Counted from the first letter of the stretch, positions 34,255 through 43,682 are shown. The stretch: 64,000 bases of DNA from Minwuia sp048007105 (GCF_048007105.1 NZ_CP180352.1:1-64000); one strand, 5' to 3'. The notes: a model not told the origin generated them from the letters alone. Made by a program: numbers and translations.

Positions 34255-35499
34255 TCAGATCCGCAAAGCCCTCGCCGCAACCCGTCCGGACTGGATCGCG
34301 CCTTCGATGGTTGCCGGCAGGCCGGTGGCGGTCCAGTCGCCGGCCAGCACCAGGTTGCGCCACCGCGTGACCGGCCCCGGCCGCCGCGCCTCATTGGCGG
34401 GCGTCTCGGCGAAGGTGGCGCGTTTCTCCTTCACCACACGGCAGGGCGGCTGGGGCGCGCCGGGCGTGCCCAGCGCGACGGCGATTTCGGGCCAGATGCG
34501 GGCCGCGATCTCCTCCGACGCGGTTTCGGCGAAGGCGTCCGCCGCGCTGACGGTCACCGAGGCGACCGGCCCGCGGATGAACAGCCACTGGGCGATGCTG
34601 CCGGTCAGGCCGGTCACCGGCGCGAGCTCGGGTTTGGCGTCCAGCAGGTAGTGCAGGTTGAGGATCATCCGCGCGCCCTCGGGCGGCGCGATCTCGGGCA
34701 GCAACTCCGCCACCGACCAGGACGGCAGCGCCATGACGATGGCATCCAGATTTCCGAGAGTCACCGTCTCGCGCGTCGTCTCGAAGCCGGCGATGCGGCC
34801 ATCCGCGAGGTCGAGGCTGCGAACGCGGGCGCGGAAGCAGAATTCGACGCCGCGCCGCTCCAGCAGCGCCCGCGCCGGGTCGATCAGCGAATCGGCCAGC
34901 GATCCCCTCACATGCACCGGGCGGGCTGCCGCCTCGCCCTTCGCAAATGTCCGGCGGTATACCTCGGCCAGCAGCCGGGCCGCGCCCTCGTCGGGTGCGA
35001 TGTTCAGCGCCGCCACCGTCAGTGGCTCCCAGAAGCGGCGCCAGAGCACGGTGTCTGTCGAAAGGCAGTCGGCGACGGTCCTGTCCGGCCCGGCGGTCAG
35101 CAGCCGCCAGGCCTGCAGATAGTCGCGCAGCCGCGCGCCCTTCACGTTTCGTCGCGAGTCCAGTATCCACCAGCCGATGCGCCCGCGGTTCGGCCGGAGC
35201 GTCCAGCGCTCGCCGGTCTCGACGTCGCAGAACGGGTAGGCCGCGGGCTCGCTGACGGCGACGCGGCTGACGGAGCCGGTCTCCTTCAGGAAGCCGAAGA
35301 CATGGTCGTTGGCGCTCATCATCAGGTGGTTGCCGTTGTCGATCACCCGGTCGAGCACGGCGTCGTGGTAACTGCGGCATCGCCCGCCGGCCTGACGCGC
35401 GGCCTCGTGGATCACAACCTTGCGGCCGTCTTTCGACAGACTGAGCGCCGCCGCGAGACCGGCAAGTCCAGCCCCCAGCACGTGGACCGTCTCCGTCAT
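34255..35499 (-). CDS. hpnE: Hydroxysqualene dehydroxylase
   Basis: A 414-aa FAD-dependent amine-oxidase-fold protein. The Rossmann motif VHVLGAGLAGLAAALSLSKDG opens the protein, followed by EAARQAGGRCRSY, and the FAD-binding C-terminal block LVLAGDWTATGLPATIEGAI closes it. It is last in hpnB-C-D-E. HpnE removes the hydroxyl group from hydroxysqualene to give squalene, downstream of HpnC and HpnD. ATG overlaps the hpnD stop (ATGA). Squalene-hopene cyclase is not in this window. Confidence 0.92.
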   Translation of the reverse strand: MTETVHVLGAGLAGLAAALSLSKDGRKVVIHEAARQAGGRCRSYHDAVLDRVIDNGNHLMMSANDHVFGFLKETGSVSRVAVSEPAAYPFCDVETGERWTLRPNRGRIGWWILDSRRNVKGARLRDYLQAWRLLTAGPDRTVADCLSTDTVLWRRFWEPLTVAALNIAPDEGAARLLAEVYRRTFAKGEAAARPVHVRGSLADSLIDPARALLERRGVEFCFRARVRSLDLADGRIAGFETTRETVTLGNLDAIVMALPSWSVAELLPEIAPPEGARMILNLHYLLDAKPELAPVTGLTGSIAQWLFIRGPVASVTVSAADAFAETASEEIAARIWPEIAVALGTPGAPQPPCRVVKEKRATFAETPANEARRPGPVTRWRNLVLAGDWTATGLPATIEGAIQSGRVAARALRI

Positions 35500-36347
35500 C
35501 CCAGATAGACGCGCAGCGCCCGCCCCGCCTTGGCCCATTTCGACATGCTGACGGTCGCGGTCGGATCGGCGAAGCCGCGGGCCTGCAAGCGGTCCAGATA
35601 GCCGCGGTAGACCGACCCCATGATCAGGGCGGGCTTCAGCTTCTTCCGGTCGAAGCGGTTCGCCAGTTCGTCGGCATCCCGGAAACGGGCTTCGGCCTCC
35701 GCCGCGACCCCGTCGCATACCGCCGAAAGGCGCGGATCGCGCACGATCTCGGTCGGTTCGGTCGCCTCGATCCCGGCGTCGCGAATGCGGTCGATGGGCA
35801 GGTAGATCCGCCCTTCCTCGGCGTCCTCGCCGATGTCGCGGAGGATGTTGGTCAGTTGCAGCGCGTCGCCCATGGCCAGCGCGAACTGGGTCGCATCGGG
35901 CTCGCCGAAGATGCGGACCGACAGCATGCCGACCGCCCCGGCCACCCGGCGGCAATAGAGGCTGAGCCCCGTCCGGTCGAGCCGCGGGGCGCTGCCGAAA
36001 TCCAGATCGACGTCCATCAACATGCCTTCGATCAGCTCGATGAACTCCTGTTTCGGCAGATCGTAGGCCTCGACAGCGGGCAGCAGCGCGATGGTGGTCA
36101 GATCGGTCGGCCGACCCTGATAGAGCGCCTCGATCTCCTGCCGCCAGGCTTCCAGGCCCCGGCGCTTCTCCGCTTCCTCGCCCGGTTCGTCGGCGATGTC
36201 GTCGATTTCCCGGCAGAAGGCGTAGACGCCGTACATGGCGTTGCGCGGAAACTCGGGCAGGATGCGCATGCCGAGCCCGAAGGAGGTGCCGGACTTCTCG
36301 ACGATGCGCTTCACATGCGCTTCGGCCTCGGCCTGCCGCTCGCTCAT
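35496..36347 (-). CDS. hpnD: Presqualene diphosphate synthase
   Basis: A 283-aa trans-isoprenyl synthase of the squalene/phytoene family. Asp-rich motif 1 CREIDDIADEP and motif 2 LTNILRDIGEDAEEGR with IYLP bind the Mg ions and diphosphates. HpnD joins two farnesyl diphosphates to presqualene diphosphate, which HpnC converts to hydroxysqualene. The start overlaps the hpnC stop (ATGA). The two paralogs hpnC and hpnD are adjacent, which separates them from carotenoid phytoene synthase. Confidence 0.93.
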   Translation of the reverse strand: MSERQAEAEAHVKRIVEKSGTSFGLGMRILPEFPRNAMYGVYAFCREIDDIADEPGEEAEKRRGLEAWRQEIEALYQGRPTDLTTIALLPAVEAYDLPKQEFIELIEGMLMDVDLDFGSAPRLDRTGLSLYCRRVAGAVGMLSVRIFGEPDATQFALAMGDALQLTNILRDIGEDAEEGRIYLPIDRIRDAGIEATEPTEIVRDPRLSAVCDGVAAEAEARFRDADELANRFDRKKLKPALIMGSVYRGYLDRLQARGFADPTATVSMSKWAKAGRALRVYLG

Positions 36348-37195
36348 CCGCGCCCCCCGGCCCAGAAGCGGAGCAGCGCACCGATGGCGACCACAGCCAT
36401 GCGCGGCTTGCCGAATGCGACCCGTTCGGCCAGCGGATCGCGCCGCCGAAGCTCGCCCATCAGGCCGTCGGCAAGAGCAATGATCACCGCCGATTCGGCG
36501 CCAAGATGCCTCGATCTCAGCTTTTTTGGCATCTTCCGGGCCCTGATCATCAGGTTTTCGCAACCGTCCAGGCACTGATCCAGAATCTGCCGCACACCTT
36601 CCGAAGCCGCGGGCCGGTCCAGCGCCTCGACCGTCTCGCCGGCCGCTGCGAGCCAGTCCAGCGGCAGGTAGACCCGGTCCATCTCCCGGTAGTCTTCCTG
36701 GCAGTCCTGCAGATGATTGATCACCTGCAGCGCGTCGCAGAGCGGGTCGGAAACGGCGTAGTCCGCCGGGTCCTCGCCATGCAGGTCGAGCAGGTAGCGG
36801 CAGACCGGCGATGCCGAGAGCCGGCAATAAGCCATCAGATCGTCCCAACTCTCGTAGCGGGTCTTCACGGCGTCCTGCATGAAGGCGCGAAGGAGATCGC
36901 GGGCATGGGCGTCGGTGACGCCAGTCGCGCGCAGGCTGTCGCGCAGGCGGTCGGGTTTCGCCAGATCGGGATCATCCGAACCGTTCACAAGCGCCGCGTC
37001 GAAGGCCGCGAGCCGGTCCAGCTTCGCCTGCGGCGTGAGATCGGCGTTGTCTGCAATGTCGTCGGCGGCGCGGGCGAAGGCGTAGAAACAGGCGACATGC
37101 GGGCGGAGCGGCTTCGGCAACAGGAACGAGCCGACGGGGAAATTCTCGTCTCCCGCACCCTTGCCCGATGGCGTCTCCACGGCAGCCATGCTCAC
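36344..37195 (-). CDS. hpnC: Hydroxysqualene synthase
   Basis: A 283-aa paralog of HpnD in the squalene/phytoene synthase family. Motif 1 is FARAADDIADNADL; motif 2 is VINHLQDCQEDYREMDRVYLP, where an acidic pair is spaced differently from HpnD (QDCQEDY). HpnC hydrates presqualene diphosphate to hydroxysqualene. The first two start options are GTG 37195 (overlapping the hpnB stop as GTGA, with GAGGG 7 bases upstream) and ATG 37189; the GTG is preferred. Confidence 0.92.
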   Translation of the reverse strand: MSMAAVETPSGKGAGDENFPVGSFLLPKPLRPHVACFYAFARAADDIADNADLTPQAKLDRLAAFDAALVNGSDDPDLAKPDRLRDSLRATGVTDAHARDLLRAFMQDAVKTRYESWDDLMAYCRLSASPVCRYLLDLHGEDPADYAVSDPLCDALQVINHLQDCQEDYREMDRVYLPLDWLAAAGETVEALDRPAASEGVRQILDQCLDGCENLMIRARKMPKKLRSRHLGAESAVIIALADGLMGELRRRDPLAERVAFGKPRMAVVAIGALLRFWAGGRG

Positions 37196-38328
37196 GCCTT
37201 TTCCCTCGCCTGATAGCGGCCCTTCCAGCCGCCGCCCTTTCCGCGCCAGTGCCGGAGGGCGCTGTCGACGGTCATGGCGGTGTACATCAACCCGGCGAGC
37301 GGCAGAAGGGGGCCCATCCAGAGCGGCTGTCCATACAGCCGCAAGGCCGCCGAGAAGCTGAGTGCGATCATCAGCCAGACGACCCATCCAGGCGTTTCAC
37401 CGGCCAGTGCCGCAGCCGGCCCGGCGAGATACAGGAACAGCATGCCGATGACGCAGCCGATCAGCAGCAGCGGCGAGTGGTTCAACTGCGTGTAGGCCGA
37501 TCGGACCACCATTTCCCAGACACCTGAAAGGCCGGCATAGGGCCGGGCGCTGGTCACATCTTCGGTCAGGCCGAGCCAGATTCTGCCCGATCCCGCCTCG
37601 CGCACCCGCCGCGCCAGCGCGCAGTCGTCGATCAGTTCGCCCCGGATGCCCTCCGCCAGACCCGCCGCATCCGCTGTCTCTCGCCGGACCAGCATGCAGC
37701 CGCCGGCGGCCGCAGCCGTCCTGTTCTCCGGGTCGTTCACCCGGCTGAAGGGGTAAAGCTTGGCAAAGAAGAGCACGAAGGCCGGGATCAGCAACCGCTC
37801 CCAGAACGTCTCGACCTTCAGCTTCACCATCAGCGAGACCAGATCGCGGTCATCTTCCAGCGCGTGCGCCACCAACCGCCGCAGGCTGTCCGGCGGATGA
37901 TGGATGTCGGCGTCGGTGAACAGGATCCAGTCCGGCTGATCGGGCTGGCCTCGCAGGTGCCGCAACCCCTGCTCCATCGCCCAGACCTTGCCCATCCAGC
38001 CGGCCGGGCGTTCCTCGGCCTCGATGATGGTTGTCCTCGCTCCGGCCGCGGCGCGGGCGGCGTCGCCAGTAGCGTCGTCCGAGCGGTCGTCGACAACGAT
38101 CACCCGATAGTCGCCCGGATAGTCCTGCGCCTCGTGCCGCGCGACGGTCTCGGCGATGACATCGGCCTCGTTGCGCGCCGGGATGATCGCGACCACCGAA
38201 GGCCAGACCGCCGGCTCGGTCGCGAACGGCGGAAGACGCTCGGCGAGCTGCCAGTATCGGCCATGGAGGGCCAGCAGCCAGAGCCAGGCAAGCAAGGGCA
38301 GCAGAATGAGGGCTTCGGCGACGGGCAT
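37192..38328 (-). CDS. hpnB: Hopanoid-associated glycosyltransferase HpnB
   Basis: A 378-aa family 2 glycosyltransferase anchored in the membrane: an N-terminal hydrophobic helix (about 5-22), a GT-A domain with IIPARNEADVIAETV, VVDDRSDDATG and the DxD-like FTDADIHH, then two or three hydrophobic segments in the last 100 residues. HpnB commonly leads hpn operons; its exact acceptor in hopanoid glycosylation is not established. It is first in hpnBCDE, divergent from the amidase gene, with 92 bases between. Confidence 0.9.
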   Translation of the reverse strand: MPVAEALILLPLLAWLWLLALHGRYWQLAERLPPFATEPAVWPSVVAIIPARNEADVIAETVARHEAQDYPGDYRVIVVDDRSDDATGDAARAAAGARTTIIEAEERPAGWMGKVWAMEQGLRHLRGQPDQPDWILFTDADIHHPPDSLRRLVAHALEDDRDLVSLMVKLKVETFWERLLIPAFVLFFAKLYPFSRVNDPENRTAAAAGGCMLVRRETADAAGLAEGIRGELIDDCALARRVREAGSGRIWLGLTEDVTSARPYAGLSGVWEMVVRSAYTQLNHSPLLLIGCVIGMLFLYLAGPAAALAGETPGWVVWLMIALSFSAALRLYGQPLWMGPLLPLAGLMYTAMTVDSALRHWRGKGGGWKGRYQAREKA

Positions 38329-38420
38329 TCCGACCTGATAGCAGCACCGGCGATTCCGGGCTATCGCCGGATGCGTGCTTCGCCCAAAATCCGGCGGCCA
38401 GATCCGGGGGGAGACCGAGA

Positions 38421-39884
38421 ATGACCGACACGCCGCTGCACCGGCGCGATGCGCTGCAGATCGCCGAGGACATCCGCGAAGGCCGCACCACCGCCGTCGA
38501 GGCGCTGGCGCATTTCCGCGACCGGGTCGAACGTCTCAACCCGCCGATCAACGCCGTGATCGCCCACGATTTCGACGGCGCCGAGGAGGCTGCGGAGGGC
38601 CTGGACAAGCTGATGGCCCGCGGCTACTGCCTCGGCCCGTTCCACGGCGTTCCGATGACGGTGAAGGAAAGCTACGATCTGACCGGGTACCAGACGACCT
38701 GGGGCGATCCGGCGCTGAAGGGCAACATCGCCGCAACCGACGCGGTGCTGGTCGAACGCATCAAGCGGGCCGGCGCCAACGTCTTCGGCAAGACCAACGT
38801 GCCGCTGAACCTGACCGACTGGCAGTCCTACAACGATGTCTATGGTGGCTGCGGCAATCCCTGGGACCCGTCGCGCACGCCGGGCGGCTCGTCGGGCGGG
38901 TCGGCAGCGACCCTGGCGGCCGGCATGACAGGTCTCGAGTTCGGCTCCGACATCGGCGCCTCCGTCCGCAACCCGGCGCATTTCTGCGGCGTCTTCGGGC
39001 ACAAGCCAACCTATGGCATCGTGCCGAAACGCGGTCACTGGAAGTCACCGTCCATGGCCCCGTCCGATATCGCGGTCTGCGGTCCGCTGGCGCGCTCGGC
39101 GCGCGATCTGGAGGCCGCGCTGCTGGCGGTCGCGGGCGACGATCCGGTCTATGGCGCGGGCTGGGAACTGAACCTGCCGAAACCGGACAAGGACGATCTG
39201 GGGGACTTCCGGGTGGCGCTGATGACCACGTCGCCGGTATCCGACGTCGAGCAGGAATACCAGGATGCGCTGCACGACCTCGCCGACCGGCTCAGGGCTG
39301 CGGGCGCGACCGTCGACGAACGAGAGCCCTTCAAGGTCGACTGGGAACTCTACCACCTCGACTATTTCCGGCTGTTCCGGCCCGTCACGCACAGCCGTCT
39401 GCCGCCCGAGAAGTTCAAATGGTTCCAGGACGAGGTCGCGAAGCTGTCCGACGACGACGACAGCTACTTCGCCATGAACGCCCGCGCCGGAACCATCACC
39501 TATTACGACTGGGCCGCCGCCGATACGCGCCGCTACGAATACCGCGACAAGTGGAACGGCTTCTTCCGCGACTACGACCTTCTGCTCTGCCCGCAGGCGG
39601 CCTGCGCCGCCTTCCCCCGCAACGAGGACGAGCCGCGCGAGGTGCGCAAACTGACCATCAACGGCAAGGAGGTCGGCTACAATGACCAGCTCTTCTGGGC
39701 CGGCATTTCAGGCGCGGTCTACCTGCCGGGCACCGTCGCGCCGATCGGGCTGGGGCGGGAGAGCGGCCTGCCGCTGGGCGTGCAGATCGTCGGACCCTTC
39801 ATGGGCGACCTGACGACGATCCGCTTCGCGCGGCTGATCGAGGAGGCTTTTGGCGGCGTTCAGACCCCACCCGGGTTCGAATAA
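38421..39884 (+). CDS. Amidase-signature hydrolase
   Basis: A 487-aa amidase signature enzyme with the Ser-cisSer-Lys triad: Lys in VPMTVKESYD, cis-Ser in TPGGSSGGSAATLAAG and nucleophilic Ser in DIGASVRNPAHFCG. The usual GSS-GGS glycine-serine loop is complete. Long insertion in the middle (about 230-330) resembles stand-alone amidases rather than GatA. Substrate unknown. It starts at an ATG with GGGGGGAG upstream and converges on the glutamine amidotransferase gene. Confidence 0.87.
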   Translation: MTDTPLHRRDALQIAEDIREGRTTAVEALAHFRDRVERLNPPINAVIAHDFDGAEEAAEGLDKLMARGYCLGPFHGVPMTVKESYDLTGYQTTWGDPALKGNIAATDAVLVERIKRAGANVFGKTNVPLNLTDWQSYNDVYGGCGNPWDPSRTPGGSSGGSAATLAAGMTGLEFGSDIGASVRNPAHFCGVFGHKPTYGIVPKRGHWKSPSMAPSDIAVCGPLARSARDLEAALLAVAGDDPVYGAGWELNLPKPDKDDLGDFRVALMTTSPVSDVEQEYQDALHDLADRLRAAGATVDEREPFKVDWELYHLDYFRLFRPVTHSRLPPEKFKWFQDEVAKLSDDDDSYFAMNARAGTITYYDWAAADTRRYEYRDKWNGFFRDYDLLLCPQAACAAFPRNEDEPREVRKLTINGKEVGYNDQLFWAGISGAVYLPGTVAPIGLGRESGLPLGVQIVGPFMGDLTTIRFARLIEEAFGGVQTPPGFE

Positions 39885-39893
39885 CGGGCGCGC

Positions 39894-40598
39894 CTACCCG
39901 CCGCGCTGATCCGTCGACAGCCAACAGGCGAGAAACTCGTCCACCCAGCGGTCGACGAAGGGATCGTGTTCGGCGCGGCCCGCGTGATGTGCGTCCGGCT
40001 GCTGTGCGCCGGGACTTTCCAGCCGGTGCGCGCCGCCGATCAGCCAGCGGCGGTTCATCTGCTCGGTCACTTCCGGGTGGAACTGTATGCCGATGCCGTT
40101 CGGCCCGACGCCGATGGCCTGGTTGCGGTACTGGTCGCCGGTCGCCAGCAGGGTCGCGCAGTCGGGCAGTTCGAAGCCCTCCCGGTGCCACTGGAAGATC
40201 CGCATCTCCTTCGGGAAGAAGGTCTCGCCCGCCTGCGTGGCGCGGACGGGATAGTAGCCGATCTCGACCTGGCCTTCCGGGTGCTCGCTGACGGCGCCGC
40301 CATAGGCCCGCGCCATGATCTGGGCGCCCAGGCAGACGCCCAGAAAGGGCGCGCCGCTCTCGATCGCCTTCGGCGTGAAGTCGATCTCGTTTCGGATGAA
40401 GTCCTCATGGTCGTCATTGGCGCTCATCGGACCGCCGAAGATGATCACCCCCGAGTAATCGTCCAGCGATTCCGGCAACGGGTCGCCACAGGCATGGCGG
40501 CAGATATGGAGGGGGTACCCCATCGTGCGGAGCCGGAGACCGATCCGCCCCGGGTCCGAGTGCTGCTGATGGACGACGAGGAGAACCGGCTTCTTCAT
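39894..40598 (-). CDS. Class I glutamine amidotransferase-like protein
   Basis: A 234-aa stand-alone triad glutamine amidotransferase of the GMP-synthase-like group (GuaA type 1 domain without synthase). The nucleophile is Cys in FLGVCLGAQIM, the His/Glu pair in GIQFHPEVTEQM. Related proteins include gamma-glutamyl hydrolases of polyamine or peptide breakdown; substrate is unknown. It lies 4 bases after the oxidoreductase gene on the minus strand, and is downstream of it in a two-gene unit. Confidence 0.87.
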   Translation of the reverse strand: MKKPVLLVVHQQHSDPGRIGLRLRTMGYPLHICRHACGDPLPESLDDYSGVIIFGGPMSANDDHEDFIRNEIDFTPKAIESGAPFLGVCLGAQIMARAYGGAVSEHPEGQVEIGYYPVRATQAGETFFPKEMRIFQWHREGFELPDCATLLATGDQYRNQAIGVGPNGIGIQFHPEVTEQMNRRWLIGGAHRLESPGAQQPDAHHAGRAEHDPFVDRWVDEFLACWLSTDQRGG

Positions 40599-40602
40599 GC
40601 CC

Positions 40603-41592
40603 TCAGTCGTCGCCCATCGTCAGGACGATCTTGCCGCTGCGGCCGTCGCGGGCCGCATGGGCGACCGCCTCCTTCACCTTCGACAGCGGGTAGGTGGCTT
40701 CCACAGGGACCTCCAGCAGGCCCTCTGCCATCTTCTTGCCGAGAATGGCGTAGGTCGCCGCAATCTCGCCGGGATCGGCAGTGGCGAACCATGTCGCCAG
40801 CCAGAAGCCCTTCAAGGTGATGTCGCGGAAAACGGTTTCGCGTGCGTCGATCATCAGCGGATCGCCGGAAAGCAGACCGTAGTTCACCACCGTGGCGCCA
40901 TCGGCGACGCAGCGCGCCAGCCGCTGGACAGAGACGCCACCGACGGCGTCGATCCCCAGCTTCGGCAGATCGCCGCCGGTCACGCGCTGCACCTCGTCGT
41001 CCAGATCCTCGCTTTCGACCAGCACGTGATCCGCGCCCAGCGCCGTCAGTTCGTCGATGAGTTCGGGACGGCGGACCACATTGACCGTCCGCCAGCCCTG
41101 CGACCGCGCCAGTCGGATCACGTGGCGGCCGACGGCCGAGTTGGCGGCGTTCTGGATGACAAAATCGTTCTGCTGGAGGTCGACATAGTCCTTCAGCATC
41201 AACCAGGCGGTGGCCGGGTTGGCCCGCAGCATCGACAGCTGCAGGATATCGGCTTCCGGGGGTAGCGCCACCAGGCCGCGGGCCGGCCCCTGCACCATCT
41301 CCCGCCACATGCCCCGCGCGGGCGGCGTCACCAGATCGCCGACCTTGACGTTGTCGACGCCCTCGCCGATCTCGGTCACCCGGCCAACGCCCTCGGCGCC
41401 CTGCGTCTGCGGCAGCTTCGGCAGCTCTGCGCCGTAACGGCCCTCCATGTTCAGGAGATCGGCCGGATTGATGGGACTCGCGAGCACCTGAACATTGACC
41501 CGCCCCGGACCCGGCGGGCCTGGCGGATCGACTTCGACGATCTCTGCGACTTCGGCCGGATTGCCGAAGCGGGTGAACTGCATCTGTTTCAT
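40603..41592 (-). CDS. Zinc-free MDR oxidoreductase, enoyl reductase/quinone reductase-like
   Basis: A 329-aa medium-chain dehydrogenase/reductase similar to mitochondrial trans-2-enoyl-CoA reductase (MECR) and NADPH:quinone reductases. The order GroES-like domain with SPINPADLLNMEGRYG and GAEGVGRV, then Rossmann with NAANSAVGRHVIRLARSQG, lacks the catalytic-zinc His and Cys of true alcohol dehydrogenases. Enoyl-thioester reduction is favoured by the ITLKGFWLATWF block, but substrate is not proved. The ATG 41592 starts the family sequence; the longer frame to 41844 does not. It is divergent from the encapsulated ferritin gene, 122 bases away. Confidence 0.85.
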   Translation of the reverse strand: MKQMQFTRFGNPAEVAEIVEVDPPGPPGPGRVNVQVLASPINPADLLNMEGRYGAELPKLPQTQGAEGVGRVTEIGEGVDNVKVGDLVTPPARGMWREMVQGPARGLVALPPEADILQLSMLRANPATAWLMLKDYVDLQQNDFVIQNAANSAVGRHVIRLARSQGWRTVNVVRRPELIDELTALGADHVLVESEDLDDEVQRVTGGDLPKLGIDAVGGVSVQRLARCVADGATVVNYGLLSGDPLMIDARETVFRDITLKGFWLATWFATADPGEIAATYAILGKKMAEGLLEVPVEATYPLSKVKEAVAHAARDGRSGKIVLTMGDD

Positions 41593-41714
41593 ATCATGTG
41601 CTCCCGATGCCGGATTCTTAGTCGGATCGGCGCGACAATCCAACCGGTTGCATGGCCGCGGCCGCCTCAACACATGCCGATCCACCAAGCAACGCCACGA
41701 AGGAGAAGGGCGAT

Positions 41715-42071
41715 ATGGCCAGTGAAGGGCTGCACGAACCCATCGAACGACTGTCGGAAGAAACCCTGGACCTGCACCGGGCCATCGTCTCGCTGATGGA
41801 GGAATTCGAGGCCGTGGACTGGTACCAGCAACGCGCCGACGCAACAGCGGATGACGACCTCAGGGCCGTGCTTGCGCACAACCGCGACGAAGAGATCGAA
41901 CATGCCGTGATGACGCTGGAATGGCTGCGGCGGCGCCTGCCCGCGCTGGACAGGAACCTGCGGGAATTCCTGTTCAAGGACGGCCCGATCACGGGGAACC
42001 ACACCAACGGCCAGGACGCACCGCCAGAACGGACTCCGGGCGACCTGGGCATTCGCGGCAACACCGACTGA
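41715..42071 (+). CDS. Encapsulated ferritin-like protein (EncFtn)
   Basis: A 118-aa two-helix ferritin-like subunit that oxidises Fe(II) and works inside an encapsulin shell. The iron ligands of the Rhodospirillum rubrum protein (E32, E34 on one helix, E62 and H65 on the next) fall at E30, E32, E60 and H63 here, with W36 and Y37 also kept (EFEAVDWYQQR and HNRDEEIEHAVMTLEWLRR). The C-terminal TPGDLGIRGNTD is a shell-docking (cargo-loading) peptide after a Pro/Asn-rich linker. ATG 41715 has AAGGAGAAGGG upstream. The shell gene follows after 10 bases, so the two are co-expressed. Confidence 0.95.
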   Translation: MASEGLHEPIERLSEETLDLHRAIVSLMEEFEAVDWYQQRADATADDDLRAVLAHNRDEEIEHAVMTLEWLRRRLPALDRNLREFLFKDGPITGNHTNGQDAPPERTPGDLGIRGNTD

Positions 42072-42081
42072 GGAGGCAGCA

Positions 42082-42882
42082 ATGGACAATCTGAAACGCC
42101 GGCTGGCGCCCATTCCGGACGCCGCCTGGACCGAGATCGAGGAAACCGCGGTGACCACGCTGAACGCCGTGCTGGCCGCCCGGCGCGTGGTCGATTTCAA
42201 GGGACCGCTCGGCTACGACCGTGACGCCGTCTCGACGGGCCGCATTCGCAAGCTCTCCGAACCCGTGTTCGAGGGCGTCCGGTCCGCCAGCCGCATCGTC
42301 CTGCCCATGGTCGAGATGCGGGTCGACTTCGATCTGTCGATCGAGGAACTCGACGACCTCGCCCGCGGGGCCGAGGACGCGGACATGGATCCGGTGGTCG
42401 AGGCGGCACGGACCATCGCCATGGCCGAGGACCGCCTGGTCTTTCATGGCTACGAGGCCGGCGGGATCGAGGGGCTGACCGAGGCCTGCGGTACGGCGCC
42501 CGCCCTGCCTGACGACCCCTCCGACTGGCCGGAGATCATCGCGTCGGCGCTGGACCGAATGCGGGCCGAGGGCGTGCAGGGGCCGTTCGCCCTTGTCGTG
42601 CCGCCCGACGCCTACACCCGGCTGCAGGCGGCCGTGTCCAGCACCGGGCGCAGGGTCATGGACCATGTCGTGAAACTGCTCGACGGCGAGGTCGTTCCCT
42701 GCCGCGCCATCGACGGGGCGGCGGTGCTGTCGCGCCGTGGCGGCGACTTCGAGCTATACGTAGGACGCGACTTTGCCATCGGATATTCATCTCATGACGC
42801 CGAGCGGGTCCGCCTGTATGTTGAGGAAACGCTCTCCTTCCGCGCGGTCGGCGACGAGGCGGCCATCGCACTTGCCGGCTGA
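42082..42882 (+). CDS. Encapsulin shell protein
   Basis: A 266-aa family 1 encapsulin, an HK97-fold protein that assembles into an icosahedral shell around EncFtn. The N-terminus MDNLKRRLAPIPDAAWTEIE, the block RRVVDFKGPLGYD, EDRLVFHGYEAGGIEGL, and the C-terminal GGDFELYVGRDFAIGYSSHD with VRLYVEE are characteristic. The inner-surface cargo pocket should take the GDLGIR peptide of EncFtn. It has AGGAGG upstream. Together with EncFtn it stores and detoxifies iron. It is not a phage capsid: no portal, protease or terminase is near. Confidence 0.95.
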   Translation: MDNLKRRLAPIPDAAWTEIEETAVTTLNAVLAARRVVDFKGPLGYDRDAVSTGRIRKLSEPVFEGVRSASRIVLPMVEMRVDFDLSIEELDDLARGAEDADMDPVVEAARTIAMAEDRLVFHGYEAGGIEGLTEACGTAPALPDDPSDWPEIIASALDRMRAEGVQGPFALVVPPDAYTRLQAAVSSTGRRVMDHVVKLLDGEVVPCRAIDGAAVLSRRGGDFELYVGRDFAIGYSSHDAERVRLYVEETLSFRAVGDEAAIALAG

Positions 42883-42914
42883 ACGGGGACGGGACACATG
42901 GGAGGAAACTCAAG

Positions 42915-43682
42915 ATGCCCGATACCGCACCGATCGTGAAATCCATCCGCAATCAGGTCTCGAAGGAGGAGTGGGAGGTCCGCGTCGATCTCGCCGCCTT
43001 CTACCGGCTTATCGCCCATTACGGCTGGGACGACCTGACCGCCACACACGTCTCGGCCCGCGTGCCGGGCGAGCCGAACGCCTTCCTGCTCAACCCGCAC
43101 GGCCTGTTCTTCGACGAGATCACCGCTTCAAGCCTGGTGAAGATCGATTTCGACAACAACGTGCTGCTGGACGGCGGCTATCCCGTCAACCAGGCCGGTT
43201 TCACCATCCACTCCGCGGTCCTGACCGGGCGGCCGGACGTCTTCTGCGCCGCGCACACCCACACGCGCGCGGGCATGGCGGTCTCGGCGATGAAGGAAGG
43301 GCTGCTGCCGCTGGCCCAGACGTCGCTGCGGTTCTACAACCGGATTTCCTATCACGACTACGAGGGCGTTGCGCTGGACCACAGCGAGCGTGACCGCCTG
43401 ATCGGCCATCTCGGCACCAACAAGGCGATGATCCTGCGCAACCACGGCCTGCTGACCGTGGGCGACACGATCTACGAGGCCTTCAGCGCGCTGGCCTATC
43501 TGGAGAAGTCCTGTCAGCTGCAGATCGACGCCCTGTCGGGCGGCCGCGAACTGCAGCTGCCCCCGCCGGAAGTCTGCGAGCACACGGCGCAGCAGTTCGA
43601 CAAGTTCGCGCCCATCGGCAAGCGGGACTGGCCGGGCCTGCTCCGCAAGCTGGACCGCATCGACCCGAGCTACCGGGAGTAG
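42915..43682 (+). CDS. Class II aldolase/adducin family protein
   Basis: A 255-aa protein of the class II aldolase/adducin family. Metal-binding His occur in AAHTHTRAGMAV and LRNHGLLTVGD, and the family's Glu in HYGWDDLTATHVSARVPG is replaced by Asp/His-type residues. These proteins act as aldolases, or as carbohydrate or keto-acid lyases; no sugar gene is nearby. The preceding encapsulin stop is 32 bases upstream, and GGGAGGAA sits before its ATG, so it may share the transcript. Its link to iron storage, if any, is unknown. Confidence 0.85.
   Translation: MPDTAPIVKSIRNQVSKEEWEVRVDLAAFYRLIAHYGWDDLTATHVSARVPGEPNAFLLNPHGLFFDEITASSLVKIDFDNNVLLDGGYPVNQAGFTIHSAVLTGRPDVFCAAHTHTRAGMAVSAMKEGLLPLAQTSLRFYNRISYHDYEGVALDHSERDRLIGHLGTNKAMILRNHGLLTVGDTIYEAFSALAYLEKSCQLQIDALSGGRELQLPPPEVCEHTAQQFDKFAPIGKRDWPGLLRKLDRIDPSYRE

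Noticed and set aside
42082..42882. Phage capsid (HK97 fold)
   Set aside because: Clear encapsulin with its EncFtn cargo next door and no other phage gene.
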